From Phytopythium helicoides (taxonomy: Eukaryota > Oomycota > Peronosporomycetes > Pythiales > Pythiaceae): 64,000 nucleotides of DNA. The stretch covers positions 620,001 to 684,000 of the forward strand of contig JANFNE010000010.1 of assembly GCA_024867545.1 (NCBI GenBank), in the 5' to 3' direction. Made by a program: the position numbers and the translations under genes. Of the stretch, positions 1 to 12,800 are shown piece by piece. Position 1 is the stretch's first letter; each line of letters opens with the position of its first letter. The notes under the pieces are model-generated. The model was not told the DNA's origin, did not search any database, and was given only the letters and a program-made list of their open reading frames with translations.

Positions 1-3000
1 CAATTGGCTCAAAGCATTGAATGACTTTTTCCAATTGCCACCTGCCGCATCCAGCTGAGCTTGCAGAACTGTTGTTAGGGCGGCAGCATTCGCCTGTGCC
101 TTTGATGACTTTTCCGGATTTGATTGCACGGCAGCAATAAGTTTCTGGATCCTTTGCTCATCAATACTTGCAGAAGCACCGACGCTTGCCACAAGTGCAT
201 TCCACTCAATGCCAGTAACTGCCTTTGCGTTTGCTGACTCCCCTGCTGTACACAACTCCAAAGCGCGGGCAAAAGAATCCCCCTGCACTCTCGTATAGCC
301 CACAGACGTTGTTGGGCGACTCCGAGCGCGTTCCATGCTGCTGGTCGAAAGGGATCCCGTTCGAGGTACTTGCGCAGGTAGAACAAAATCTCCTCGTCAC
401 TGTGTCCAGCTTCACTTTTGGTCGTCTTATCCCCGTTTTGTTTCTCTTGAAGCAAAAGGACAAGCCCAAGCAGCGCATCAAGATCTAGACCATTCTTCAA
501 TGCACAAGTAAACGCTTCAATCGCCTTCTCACGTTGCTCGACCGATACGGTGTGGCGGCGAGCCAACATTGCGTACCCATTCCACATAGCCGGGTTGTCA
601 GGGTTAACGCTCTGGAGTTGCAAGAATGAGCGCTGAGCAAGTTTTGGAGCTAAACCTGGAAGAGCGTCACAGTGGCCAAGGTAGAATAACCCAAGGTTTG
701 CCCACGCAGCTTCGTGGTTGCTTGCTTGAATGGCCCGTGTCCATGCAAACTGCTTCACCAGCGTGTTGGTGTGTGCAACAGCGAGACCGTTCCAAGCTAT
801 AGCCGATGACGGATCACGCTGAAGAGCATCTCGAAAGCTTGCAGCTGCTTCTTGACGTAGAGCTGTCACCTTCGAAGCGTTCGGATTGGCGACAGCATCC
901 ACATCCAAGTCCTCAGAACTAAATGGATCAATAGACACAGTGTTGACATTCGCGGTAGCCATAGCTTCGTACCAACAATTGAGCCCAACGTCATAATGAA
1001 GCTCACTAGCTTGGGTGAGTTGGAATTGGTCACTTCGGCCAGCGTCACGCTTGTCAATTATCGCAGCAGCGGCTTTGTACGCTCGTCGGCCTTCACTGAT
1101 GAATTTAATCCAGCTGCTATTATCATCGTTGAAGTCTGAGGGAGCAAGGTAGAATGCGAAACTGTGTAGGTCTCCAATCAACTTCAATGCTTCCGGCGAG
1201 CTTGCAACTGCTGAAGTCGCTGGAAGTCCTTTTAGCACCCTCGATGCCTTCACCAGGTTAGATGCAGCCCGTCCATACAAGCCATCAGCACAGAGCGACT
1301 TTGCCTCTCGGAAGAGAAGCTCCGCGTAGACCATAGAAACGGCCGATTCGTCGACACTCTCGCTCGCACTGCCAGATTCCAGAGCTTCAATCACAGGAGC
1401 AACGCGGCTTAGAGCATCTTCGAATAAATGTAGACCACCTTCAATGCGTGCAAGCTCAAGACGAATGCACCACCCATCCTCACCAAGCTCCATTGCCTTC
1501 AGATACGATTTGTGCGCCGAAACATGCTTGCCGAAGTGCGAATACACGTGTGCGAGCGCAATCCACATAGTTGCGCTTCAAAGGGTTGTTGCGAAGAGCT
1601 AGGTGAAGTTTTCCCACCGCGCGCTCGTCGTCTATGTCAACGAGGTGCTGGGCGAGCCGAAGAAGTGCCCACGTTGGCGCATGCTCTTGTTCGCTTGTCA
1701 CGTCTTCCCACAGCTTTACATTCAGCTCGTGCTTGCCTTGCTGCAAGTACACATCACTTAGTTCGGTACCAGCGAGTTGATTCCGAGGCGATAGCGACAA
1801 CGCCTTCAAGAAGCACTTCTCTGCACGAACAATGTCGGCAGCGATTTCCTTATACCACTTCCCGAGCCAAGCAAACGTCTCAGCATCAGATGGTACGAGC
1901 TTGGCAGCTTGTAGCAAGTGATTGAAGCAGTAGGCCTTCTCAGACCGAAATGAGGCTCCAAGATGCCAGTAGACAACAGCCAGCCGCTTGAAAACCCGTC
2001 CTTTCGAAGTTGGCTGGGAGGGTGAAATCTTTCCCAATGCGCCTTCAAGCACATCCTTTGCATCTTCTGGCTTATGTTGCTTGAACAGAATCCAGCCTCG
2101 AGTTGCTGTCAGTAATGCATTCTCCGCGTCATCTCCAGTCGTGGTACACGACCCAAGGTGTTCAAGAGCCTCTTCCAAACGTCCCTGTTCAATCAACAGT
2201 TCTGCTCCGGCCACCGCGGCGTTAACGCTGTTAGTTGCGTCACCACTTCTGATCACAGCGCGATATGACTCAAGCGCCAGATTAAGCGAGCCAGCATATT
2301 CACGAGCAGTGCCCTCCAACATAAGTGCTTCAACCTCGGAGTAGCTGTCACACCAAATGAGGTTAAGTAATTGAACACGAAATACCTGTATCTACCACGC
2401 TGCACGTACACATCCGACGAAGGAGCGCCACAACCAAGTCGCGCTTGCTTCTCTTCGATAACTCTCTTGGCGAGCAGGAGACGGTTCAAGCAACCCTCAA
2501 CATCCCGCGTCTGAAGTGATATCTTCGCAAGAGCGATTTGGGCCCTGAAACAGAGTGCCGATTCTTGGAAAGATGAAGTTGTGACACTTGACAACGCATC
2601 AACGAAGAAAGCACGCGCCTGCCACCAGCACGGACAATGCGTGTTAGCACATAGGTTGTTTATGAAGCACAGTTTCATTTTGCAAGCATACCTTGTCCAA
2701 ATCTTGCAGAGTAAAAGATGCCACTCCTTCAAAGACAATCGCCATCGGACTTCGAGAATGAACAGCCGAAAGCGCACTCGCAATGCGCTGAGCCTCACCC
2801 ATTGTCACCGCTATAGTACGACTCGAGTTAGTTTGCAATCCTTTGACACGGTGTTGAGTGAATTGACGTACGGCTGTTCTCGTCCTCCGATCGAAGTAGA
2901 ACGAACTCCGCTGGAAGCTTTGCTGACGAGTTCCACTGGAGAATGGATGTTGCAAGCGCATCTATCTTTGCTAATTTCGCGGCCTTCTTTGTCTTTGCTT

Positions 3001-3994
3001 GTTGGAGTTTGTCAAGATAGAATCTCATGAAAAAAGCAATTGCCGCATCAACGCGCTCACGATCTTGCTCGGATGCTGTTTTAAAGGCGCTCGAAGCGAG
3101 AGCAAAAAACTCCTCGGACAATTCTTCGATGCTGCGCGAGTCCGAACAGTCTTCGAGAGTGAAGCCAGGACGCTGCGCACAATTTGATAGTTTTTAAACT
3201 TTCGTTCAAAAGACAGCAAGTCAGGAAAGAAAAAGCAAACCTGAAGCAAGTCGACTAGCTCTAGCCAAATGCTGAACGGAGATGGTAATTCCGCGTTCGA
3301 GGTATTCGCCAATCTCACGTCATCGCGGTTGGATCCGTCCGGTCGACCAGCAAGCGAGTACCATGCGTCAAACGCCTACATGAACCGTGGATCATCGGTA
3401 AGTTTTCGAAACGCCAGGGGTTTGCACACGACGAGCGTCATACAATGGGCAAACGCTTCAACTCCATTGCTGTCGATGCAATATCGGCGATCCACTTTTG
3501 GCACGCCTTGATCTTTTGGTTCCTGCGAGTCCCCATCACAACAACACGCATGCCCACTTAATTCATCAAGTCTGGCGCGTCACGACCTTTTGCAAAGACC
3601 CCCTTACTTGTGGAAAATGTCCACGAGCTTCTCCAGCGCCTCGAGCTTCTTCTCCGGCTGGTTGCGCGCTGTAAACAGGTCTGCGAGGCTCTACAGATCT
3701 CCACGTCATCCATCAGACACCAATACCCTCCCCTCAAGCAGTTCAAAGCCACATTCGCACCTTCCAGGACGCTGGGAGGTCCGGCTTGAGCCCTGCCGCG
3801 CGCCGAAATGCCTCCTCCGCGTCCTCCCACTGCCCCAGCTGCTGGCTCGCCATGCCGACGCACATGAAGGCCTGGAAGTTGTTGGCGTCCAGCTGCGTCA
3901 CGCGGCGACTCGCGTCCAGCGCCTGCTGGAACTGCTCGTCCTTGAGGAACGCCGCGGCCTCGGCCAGCATCTGCCGCAGCATGCTCGCCGACAT
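1..3994 (-). CDS. SKI3: SKI3/TTC37-like TPR protein of the Ski complex (partial, cut by the left edge)
   Basis: Superkiller protein 3 scaffolds the cytoplasmic Ski2-Ski3-Ski8 complex, which feeds RNA to the exosome. The start at 3994 opens an N-terminal TPR (MSASMLRQMLAEAA), followed by short exons: 3690-3608 continues after an intron at 3763-3691, and several exons lie between 3530 and 2250. The main TPR array lies at 2322-75, with helices such as AWNGLAVAHT and AWANLGLFYLGHC that match the second half of the animal protein. Family members have about 1,400-1,600 residues, so roughly the last quarter lies beyond base 1. The reading frame changes by one base at the CCC run 299-301. Past it an open TPR-like frame continues to the window edge, so the stop at 75 is probably not the true end. 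Exon boundaries between 3600 and 2300 are approximate. The family call rests on N-terminal and central similarity recalled from memory. Confidence 0.82.
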
Positions 3995-4201
3995 GGCGCC
4001 TGTCTCCTGCTTTCCCCTGTGAGCTTTGGATGCCGTGGCAGCTCCTTTCCTATACTTGATTGGTGAAAATATATGCCAAATGACGAATTCTATTGGTTGA
4101 AATTTTGTCTGTCACTCTTTAAAGCGCTATTTCAGTTGATATACAATTTTTTACCTCCGATATACTATGTTAAGGGAGGATTGGTTGCACTTCAACCCGA
4201 G

Positions 4202-4882
4202 TCAAAAGAAGCCGCGCTCCGGCGTGTGGCCGTCCGCCAGCATGTGCGTAATGACGCCGTTGCCGTGCCGCACTGCGAGCTGAAGCGCCGTTGTCCCCTC
4301 CTGTGCGTCGGTGTCATGGTCATTTGTGCCTCGTCTCAGCGGCTAGTGGCTTGGAGCAGGGCCTACCGCGTTCACGAACGACTTGTCGGCGCCGAAGCGC
4401 AGCAGCAGCCGCGCGATGTCGTCGTGGCCGTATAGCGCTGCTTCGTGGAGAGCTGTGAAGCCATCCGACTTGGTGAAGCGATGTCAGTCTACAGCTAGAG
4501 CTGGCGATCAGTGACGAGGCTGCTCTCACGTCGCGGTGGTTCACGTCGGCGCCTGCCTGAAGAAGCAGCTGCACGCACTCGAGATGACCTTTCTTGGTGG
4601 CGACCTGCAGCGCGGTGTAGCCCTCTCTCTGTTCTACGGCAACACAACTTGAAGGGAGGCGTTTGGTGTTGTTTGCAGATAAGGCTCCGGCGTACGTCCA
4701 AGTCGTTGACGTCTGCACCTTGAGCTAGCAGACTTGTTAGTTGCTCAGCATCTCCTTCTCCAGCCGCCTCTGATTGGGACAAATGCATACAAGTACGTCT
4801 TTGGCAACTCTTTCGCACGGTAACTATGCACAAATGAAGAAATCTCACGCGTGAACACGTCCTCCATCTTGACGACGCTCAT
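4202..4882 (-). CDS. Small ankyrin-repeat protein
   Basis: The start at 4882 (MSVVKMEDVFT) leads into five short exons, each carrying roughly one ankyrin unit. Units read include EQLTSLLAQGADVNDLD (about 4770-4715), GYTALQVATKKGHLE through LLLQAGADVNHRD (about 4627-4530), GFTALHEAALYGHDD (about 4470-4370) and GTTALQLAVRHGNG near the stop at 4202. Introns have GT-AG ends, for example GTGAG after VFT and GTACG after NDLD. The predicted product is about 150 residues, made of four repeats with no other domain. Ankyrin proteins of this size are protein-binding modules and no specific partner can be named. It is transcribed divergently from SEC8; the two start codons are only 50 bp apart, so a shared promoter is likely. 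Confidence 0.8.
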
Positions 4883-4932
4883 GGCAAGTAGCCGCGCCTC
4901 TTCACAATTGCTAGATTTAAACCCCAAGCGCC
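4883..4932. promoter_or_regulatory. Very short bidirectional intergenic region
   Basis: Fifty bases separate the ATG of the ankyrin gene (minus strand, 4882) from the ATG of SEC8 (plus strand, 4933). If both starts are right, the core promoters must overlap here or lie inside the opposite gene. No TATA element is visible. The assignment is positional only. Confidence 0.4.
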
Positions 4933-7900
4933 ATGTTTGAAGGCGAGAAGGGCACCATGGCGATTGATCCAATGTTCTTCGACAAGAAGTTCAGCGTCTC
5001 GCGCTACATGCTGCGCTTTGTAGTGAGCGCATCTACCGACGAGATTCGGCACCAGCAGTTGCACAAGATCAAGCAGTACCGCGCGATCGCCGACACAGAG
5101 ATCGAGGGCGTTATCGACGAGAACTTTGCTAACTTCAACACGAGTCTTGCGCGGTTCGCCTCTATCTCGACACAGCTGCAAGGTGGGGCAATTTCAGATC
5201 GTGATTTTGAAGCTCTAATCCGTAAAGTCTCATGCTACGAGATACCGCAGACACGAGAAGCAAAGTGCAGGAGGTTAGCAAGCGTACAGCTGATGGTCGT
5301 AACATCCTGAGCTCCAAGACCAAGAACCTCCGAGAGCTTCTTCTTCAAAAGTATGAGGCCAAGAATGTAGGTGGACGCATCGCGGTTTCGCTGCTGAGCT
5401 TTGAGCAATCACGACTGACTTCCACATCTGCAGGTCATCGAGATCATCGACGACATCCAGCACATCGAGGCGGCACCGTCAAAAATTCACACCATGCTCG
5501 ACGAACGCAATTTCCTTGGCGCGGTCGACATGTTCACACATTCGCTCAATCTAGTCTTCAGCGAGCGGCTCGTAGCATTCCACGCTATCACAGGCATTCG
5601 AAACGCACTCATGGAGTGTAAGCAACTGATTGAAGATCGCATTGTGCAAGAGCTCCAACAAGTTATCTACCTAAAGGTATACGGTCTATTGTCGGAGGGT
5701 TTTATTCAATTCCTCATGGGTATTTGTCAATCAGGACGCATTCGCCAATTTTGCTAAAGCAAATCAGTATTCCCTTGCAGCAATCGAGCGCGAGCTCAGT
5801 AACCAGTCCTTTCTGGACAACGAGTTTGACAAGCATATGCTTGATGCCAAGCAACAGGGTACGAATCGTTGCCAATTTGCTTCTGATTACAATTTCTCTG
5901 GCGGACAAGGAGCAAATCCACTTGAGGAAACCGTGCGAGCTGCAAAAAAGTGAGGAGCATCTACTACTTGCTTCCGCTTCTAAGCACTAACGCCGACTAC
6001 AACGTGGATCAGGTTGCATCGTGAGATGGAAGTGATTGGTACTCTGAAAAGTTCGATTGAGAGCGAGCTAAACGAGGTCGTAGTGCAAATTTCACTCATT
6101 TGCCGCGGGATCTTCAATGCGAGCAGCTACACCTCGTTCGACAACAGCTTCACAGAGAAGACATTTGGTACTCACGACCACTCGGTCACGTTTCAGACGT
6201 TTATTCGACTCTTGTTTCACGTTGTCCGACGCATTGCACAACGACATTTTTTGGTTTCAGTTTACTTTGAGAGTGACGGGGAAAATTGGAATTACGGGAT
6301 GCAAGAAGTGATCACTAAGATCTCTGGGCTCGTAGAGGTGAGCATAGAGAAAAAAGAATTCGGATCAAACGCGACCTAACTCTTGACATGTATTTGTTGT
6401 AATTGCAGCGGGTGCTTGGCGAGTATTTAGACGAATCAGCATCAGCAGACATTTCAATCTCTACAAAATCCTCGAGCTATTTCTTCCGATGGAGGGGATC
6501 TGTTTAAACTCAGTCGCAACAAGCCCGCATCGGAGTCTGCTGCAAAGCTCCTTCATCTACCTCACGAGGCAGATTTGGTTAAGAAAGAAGGCGTCGACGG
6601 CGCAATAACTCGCGTTTGCGAACCGAGTGTATTCATTTACCAATCGTTTACGAAGATCTTGAATTGATTGCCAAGGATTTGCATCAGTATTTCCACACAG
6701 CCAACCCGCTGTCATCGTCAGGAATCGGCTCGTTCCTTCGACTCTTTATTACCCAGCAGTGGATTCCAAAGGTGAAAAGCAAAGCTCAGGTACGGCATGC
6801 TCAATGTTTTATAATTTGTTTGCTACTTCTCGCTGCTAATAGGTGGCAATGACCAGCAATTCCTCGACATGAAGTACCGCACATATACGACGCTGCGTCG
6901 ACTCCCAGTCCCGTCGGATACTTCATACCAGCCGCCAAGTATCGACAGCCTCCTTTTCATCGTGGAGCACATTTGTGACATGATGAGCAAGATGCCAGAA
7001 CACGCACTCGACCTCGTCGGTGTCCTGGATTGTACAGTGCTGAAATGGCTCGAGGATTGCACAACCATTGCTCGAGACATTCGGGAGTCGACGTTAAATC
7101 ACCGTCTGATCGTTCAGAACGTGTCCTACGCAGAGCTAATTTCTGCTTTTCATGAGTACGTCGAGTGGCAACAACAACATAAATCTGATCCAAGCCGGTC
7201 GATTCGAGAATCAACGGTCCGCCCCGCAACGTTATCAACAAGAATCCTACGCCCAGATCTTGAGAAAGAAGCACAGCGACTTGCTGTTTTGGCAGAGAAC
7301 GTAGTCGTGCCACTGCCACCCCAAGCCTCGGTTTTACCACAAAGAGAGACCGAGCTAGAGAAAGAGCTATGCTTGCCAGCATCTTGGGCGAATGGAACAA
7401 AAGGGCTACTCATGGACAACGCGCGAATTGGAATGTTGGCATATATAAACAGCGCGTGCTCGCTGGTAGTGCAACACCTCGAACAGGTTCGCTCATTTGG
7501 CACAGCAAGCAGCTCCGAACCGCACAAGTATGGACATGCATCCCGAATTGCCCTGCCTTCATCGACGCTGCAGCAAACAATCTCAAAATGCCAAGTACTA
7601 GCAGATGAATGCCTGTTCTTCCTTCGGCGAGAAGTTCGGTTGCATGCATTCTATTATCTCACTCAGCTAATCCCGCAGAAGTTTGACGCAGCGGAAGGAA
7701 AGCCTACGATGGCACATGACTGTGTGCTTTCCCTGAACATTAATTTGTCAGCGATTGAGAACGCGCTGAGACCATACCTATCGAGCAACAAGATGGCGCT
7801 TGTTTTTGACGGTATTGCCGCGCTCATGTCCAACATCCTTATCAACAATCTCCAGCAAATGAGCGGTCGCACTGTTACCAAGGGAGGCGTTCAACAAATG

Positions 7901-8164
7901 CTTCTAAATATCGGTGCAATTCACCAAGGAATGACCGGAACGCTATACTCGTATCCTAGTGTGGGGCGTGCAGGCCATCATTTTGACCATGCAAAGCGAT
8001 ACTACCAGCTGCTCAACTTGTCTGAGACTCAGCTTGAAGTTTTCTTGCTAGAGAATCGGAAGGCATACTCACACGAGGCATTTAAAGCACTTTGGCGCGT
8101 TGAAACGCCACACCGTCAGCTTGCAAAGGGAAGCGTCAACAAGCTCGACAGCATTTTACGCTGA
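4933..8164 (+). CDS. SEC8: Exocyst complex component Sec8/EXOC4
   Basis: Sec8 is a rod-shaped subunit of the exocyst, which tethers secretory vesicles to the plasma membrane. The N-terminal helices begin at 4933 (MFEGEKGTM) and contain HKIKQYRAIADTEIEG and FANFNTSLARFASIS, the conserved Sec8 N-terminal pattern. A second exon at about 5433-5675 carries VIEIIDDIQHIEAAP and LDERNFLGAVDMF. The long last exon (6869-8164) holds the C-terminal helical domain and ends in a TGA. At least six exons are separated by short introns. Two places need a one-base frame change: about 6478-6490 (after STKSSSYF) and about 6630-6640 (EPSVF to LPIVYEDLEL). Both flanks are conserved coding sequence, so these look like sequence errors. 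The assembled product would be roughly 950 residues, in line with the family. Confidence 0.87.
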
Positions 8165-8250
8165 GCTTCAAAAGGCGTCCACGGTAGCACGACACTCAAT
8201 CGCGTTTTCATTGCATAGTATACTTTTCTGAGCATCAAGCCTGATAATGA

Positions 8251-9392
8251 TCATTGACGTTGCTCATTTCTCAACTGATAGTAGCCGCCGGTTGCTGCAA
8301 TATTCGGGTCAAACGCTTCTCTGCTGTTAAGGAAATCAGGTAGTGGTGGCAACGATCGGTGGGCTGGCGGCAGCACAATAGGGGGCAAGGGGTGGCTGTG
8401 CCAATTGCAAGTTGAGTGCATCTGAAGGGTCGATCGATGCACGTGCAGCGGATCCTGGTCCTGATGTCGGTCCATTGATTCTGGCGTTGGTTGCCGACGA
8501 CGGTAGTGAGGATACCGGTGGTGGTGCAGACAGCAGCAGCAGCGGTGGTGGCGGGGCGTGGAGTCGGGTTGACGCTTGTGGAATCGTGACTTGAAGATGC
8601 GGGAGCTGGGGTATTCTCTCCGCAAATGGAGGTCCAGGTAAGGGCGATTGAGCTGTCAATGTGGTTGCACCGGATGCCGGACGATGGAGGTGGTAATGTG
8701 AATTGGACCCCCGAGAACGATCCATGCGTCATCGGAGGCGGAGGCAGAGTATGTCTTGGCGGGGGATGCAGCGCCGGGAGCTCTTTATCACGCCTGCCGG
8801 AGCCATGCACGTCAGGTCCAAGCCGATTCGGTGATGGCAGCTGCTCACTCGCGCTCTCGTTGAGTATAGACCTTTGGTTCGATCCAACTCGCAGCTGCGG
8901 GAGTCTCCTCGGTGCGTCTTGCGCGCGGTCGGAGATATCACAACGCTCTGCAGTCTATTGGCGGCCTCTCGTTCGAGCTGCCTCCGTCTGCGCAGCCGCA
9001 GGCGCTCCCTCGTGCGGAGCTCGTCGCGCTCGTGCTCATCCAGCTGCTGGCGTCGGCGCTGCTGGCGCTGGCGCTGCGCCTCGCGCGTCACTGCGCGCGC
9101 GCTCTCGCTCATGCGCTGCCTGCGTAGCTGCTGGCGCCGCCGGTTCTGCTCGCGCACGCGCTCCCGCTCAGGCCTCATCCAGCCGCTCGCGCCTGCTGCG
9201 CTGCCGCGCGCTGCTCTTCTCCCGCTGCTCACTGGCGCGCTGCGCGCTCAGGCCTCGCTGGTGCCGGTACTTGGCCGCTCGCCGGTTCGCCAGTCGCCGC
9301 CGGCGCTGCTCGGGCGTCTCGTCGGGCGGCGCCGCGTACTGCCGCCGGATGCTCTCGGGCGTCGACGCCCCATCGTCCATCAGGTCGTGCAT
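8251..9392 (-). CDS. STPR (23-residue repeat) basic protein with proline-rich C-terminus, frame-disrupted
   Basis: From the start at 9392 (MHDLMDDGASTPES) the protein enters an Arg/Gln-rich region built of 23-residue units, the first beginning TPEQRRRRLANRR and later ones SESARAVTREAQ and DEHERDELRTRER. This is the pattern of the STPR domain (score-and-three-amino-acid peptide repeat), a DNA-binding module known from silkworm FMBP-1. About five units are visible down to about 8955. A Pro/Ser-rich, low-complexity tail follows and ends NEQRQ at 8251. Four one-base frame changes are needed, near 9171-9174, 8941-8950, 8668-8680 and 8391-8395. The first exactly restores the 23-residue period. The gene may be intact and mis-sequenced, or a decaying pseudogene. 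A nuclear DNA-binding role is inferred from the family only. Confidence 0.55.
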
Positions 9393-9860
9393 GTTGCTGT
9401 CTGGTCGGGGGAGAATGGCGCGACATGATTGGTCATAAAGAACTTCAACTGCGACGATTATTGGCGAAAAAAATGTGACGCCCGCACTGACGGCCACTTC
9501 ACTTTGAGAAAGGGGGGAACGGCGGCCGAGAGGAGCTGGAGCGCTGACCGACAGGAGTCGCGGGCTGCTGGCGCGCGATGTGGAGGCGAGCGGCCGCGCA
9601 GATGCGCGTGACGGCGACTGAGCAGCGCGGCGGCTGGCGCGCGGGCCTTTCCCGGCGCTCTGACGCGCAGCAGAGCCAGAGTTCTGCGCGATCAAAGTGC
9701 GGCGAGGCGATTCGCGTCGACTGGAGGCTCGGCCGCGCCTTCGCAAGGTAGATTGGGCTGTCGTGTTTGGCCGATGATGCGCGTGGGTGGGGTGCTAACT
9801 TGTAGATTGGCAGGCCACCAGCAGACGGTGCGGGCGGCGGCGGTCGTGGTCGTGGCCGGC
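9393..9860. other. GC-rich upstream region, possibly with 5' exons of the protease gene
   Basis: This interval separates the divergent STPR and protease genes. A likely intron (GTAGATTGG donor at about 9748, CTAAC branch point and TTGGCAG acceptor at about 9812) shows that the following transcript has at least one exon here. The open frame before the donor (reading FASTGGSAAPSQ) has no ATG before its stop near 9608, so the true first exon is unresolved. The stretch is rich in Ala/Arg/Ser codons, as expected for a mitochondrial or signal presequence, but that remains a guess. Confidence 0.35.
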
Positions 9861-12800
9861 ATGGCGTACCTTGTGGTCGTCAACTCGGCGCAGGGCAAGA
9901 GCGAGAAGGAGCTGAAGGAAATGGAAATCGAGCGAGGTATATTTGGTGCAGTCGATTGCAGTCAAGATTTCGCTGTGGTGACGTAGTGTTTTGTGGGTGC
10001 GCAATTGACAGAGAAGCAGCTGAGTGCGCGACTTGCAGCTGAGCTGGTTGCGGCCGAAGCAAGCCAGAAGACGACGGACTGGAAAGCTACACTTGAGCGC
10101 GTGGTGCCTGCAATCGTATCTCTGAAATTGAACTCACCGAAGGTATGTTGCCGAGAAGTTGTACATGATCGGCTTTGAGCAGTACTCACACATTCTTGGC
10201 GCTGATGCAGTTTTCGACACGGAATCGCCTGGTAACGGATCTGCCACCGGCTTTGTGGTCGATGCAGAGCGTGGCATTATTTTGACCAACCGACACGTAG
10301 TGGGTCCCGGTCCGATTGTACGTTCTTCCATGTCTTTTTTTTTCAAGGCGCAAAATGTGGGCTAGGTTAACCTGTGTTGCTGACAACAGGACGCAGAGGC
10401 GGTATTTCAAAACAACGAGGAGGTCCGTGTGATCCCAATCTACCGGGACCCCGTCCACGACTTTGGCTTTTTCAAGTTTGACCCATCGGTTTGCCATCGA
10501 TCTACTTTCTTTGCGATGGATATATCCAACTAACTTCTAGCCGATATTTTTGATGGATAATACAGGATGTAAAGCATATTACAGTCCCGTCGCTGCCGCT
10601 TCGGCCCGAGAAAGCGTGTGTGGGCACTGATATTCGTGTGGTAGGCAACGATGCTGCCGAGAAGCTGGCTATTGCTAGTGGAACTCTGGCACGACTTGAT
10701 CGCGACGCACCCAATTACGGCTACAACAACTACAACGACTTCAACACATTCTACTTTCAGGCATCGTCCGGTACGACCGGTGGATCGTCAGGCTCCCCTG
10801 TGCTCAATCACGACGGCGAGGCCATTGCACTAAATGCTGGCGGCAAGATCGGGACCTCAGCCTCTTTTTATCTACCTCTCGACCGCGTAAAGCGAGCTCT
10901 TGAGCTGATCCAGGATGGCAAACCTGTTCCGCGGGGAACGATCCAGACCGTGTTCCATTACAAGGTATGTGATTCCGCACTAAAGGGAGCTGCGGATCGA
11001 TTGCTAAGTTTCTCCGAGTAGCCGTTCGACGAGGTTAGACGCTTGGGAGTCCAGTCCGAGACAGAAGCTCGCATTCGCTCGAACTCGCCGCTGGAGACAG
11101 GCATGTTGACAGTAGCGGAAACAATACCGGGGGGTCCTTCAAGCGGGAAGCTGCAGCCTGGAGATGTTCTTGTGCGCGTAAACGGGCAGCTGGTGACGCG
11201 CTTTGTACCTCTTGAGTCAGTAATTGACGATTATGTGGGCAAGACGGTGAGTTGGATTGTTTTCCAATCAAATACGATGTTCCCCGGGAACTAACTTGTT
11301 TGTGGTTATACAGATTGAAGTGGAAGTGGAGCGCTCTGGCAAGTTGATGACTCACACGATCGAGGTCCAGGATCTTCATGCAGTTACTCCGTCTCGGTTC
11401 CTGGAGATTGGTGGTGCAGTCATCAATCCGTTGTCTTATCAGCAGGCACGAAATCATGCACTGCGACCAGGAACCCCATACGTCGCGGACGCTGGCTACT
11501 TTCTTCAGCGCTCCCGAATCGGTCGAGGTGCAGTTATTCACTCGGTTGACGGTGTCCCCACCCCTGACTTGGATTCACTTCGCGACTACCTCAAGACATG
11601 TAGAGACCGCCAGCGTATTGTGGTAAAGTTTGCAAAGCTTGCTGACAAGGCGGATAAAGTCGAGGTCGTCCACGTTGACCGTCGCTGGTTCCCGTTCTGC
11701 GAGTACACGCGAGATGACACGCTTGGGACTTGGAAGTGCCAGAACTACGATGATATTGACGGTGAATCGCCAGCTCAACATGTAAAGGTGGACGTCGAAG
11801 AAGATGTGGCAAAGCCCATCGGCTCAACGACAATGCTCCCAGGAAAGAACCCCGTGGAAGCCAAGCTCGCACGATCTCTCGTCACCGTCGACTTTGACCG
11901 TCCGTTCAGCGTCAACTCGCTCTCAACGTCAAATTACCGTGGAACTGGCCTCGTCTTGGATGCGGCAAAGGGCCTCGTCGTCGTCGACCGAAACACTGTG
12001 ACTGATTCGTTAGGCGATGCGATGGTCACGTTTGCAAGCACATTGATGGTTCCGGCGCGCGTTGTGTTTGTGCACCCGGTGCACAACTTTGCGATTGTGC
12101 AGTATGATCCAAAGCTTATCGGCTCAACACCCGTTGAGAGCTGTGACATATCGTCCGAGCCAGCATCCCCATCAGACCCTGTTTGGCTTGTGGGACTCAT
12201 GAGTGGTGTTGGACGCAGTGGGCACTCCGACCTTGTTTCTCGTGAAACGATTGTGACCGGTGTCAAATGGATTGCGCTCCCGATGCCAAATCCGCCAAGA
12301 TACCAAGAACACAATCTAGAGATGGTCGCGCTTCAAGACGTTGTTAGCACCGAAGGTGGTGTTGTGTGTGATGTGGAGGGAGCAGTGAAAGCCTTCTGGG
12401 CTTCGTTCTCGTACCAGCAGCAGCCGCGCCGTGGGGGTGGCAAGGTGGAAGCTCAGTTCAACCGTGGTATTCCGATGGATATCATCATGGAGAGCGCGGC
12501 ACCGCTGATTGCTGGAGAAGCACCTTCGACCTGGGACCTGGGAGTTGACTTTGAGCTCATCAGTCTTGCCAAGGGCCGAGAGCTCGGACTGTCACAGTCT
12601 TTGGCCAACGCACTTGAGAGGAATGCCCCGGATCGCCGCACCATCCTGAGTGTTGCCCGTCGCTGGGGAGGCACCGATGCTCAGCGCACCCTTCGCAACG
12701 GTGACATTCTTGTTGCAGTCGATGGGAAGATTGTGACATCCTTCCGCGAAGTCGAGCGCTACTCGCAGAAGTCCGAAGTGGAGCTTACGATCGTCCGCGA

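Noticed and set aside
8259..8274. GCTCATTTCTCAACTG, a near match to the oomycete initiator consensus on the plus strand
   Set aside because: It falls in the coding end of the minus-strand STPR gene (encoding the last residues before its stop) and no plus-strand gene starts within several hundred bases. It is a chance match.
8626..9438. Long plus-strand frame (270 codons) rich in Arg, Ala, Cys and Ser
   Set aside because: It is the antisense shadow of the Arg/Gln-rich STPR repeats; composition mirrors the GC-rich minus-strand codons and there is no recognisable motif.
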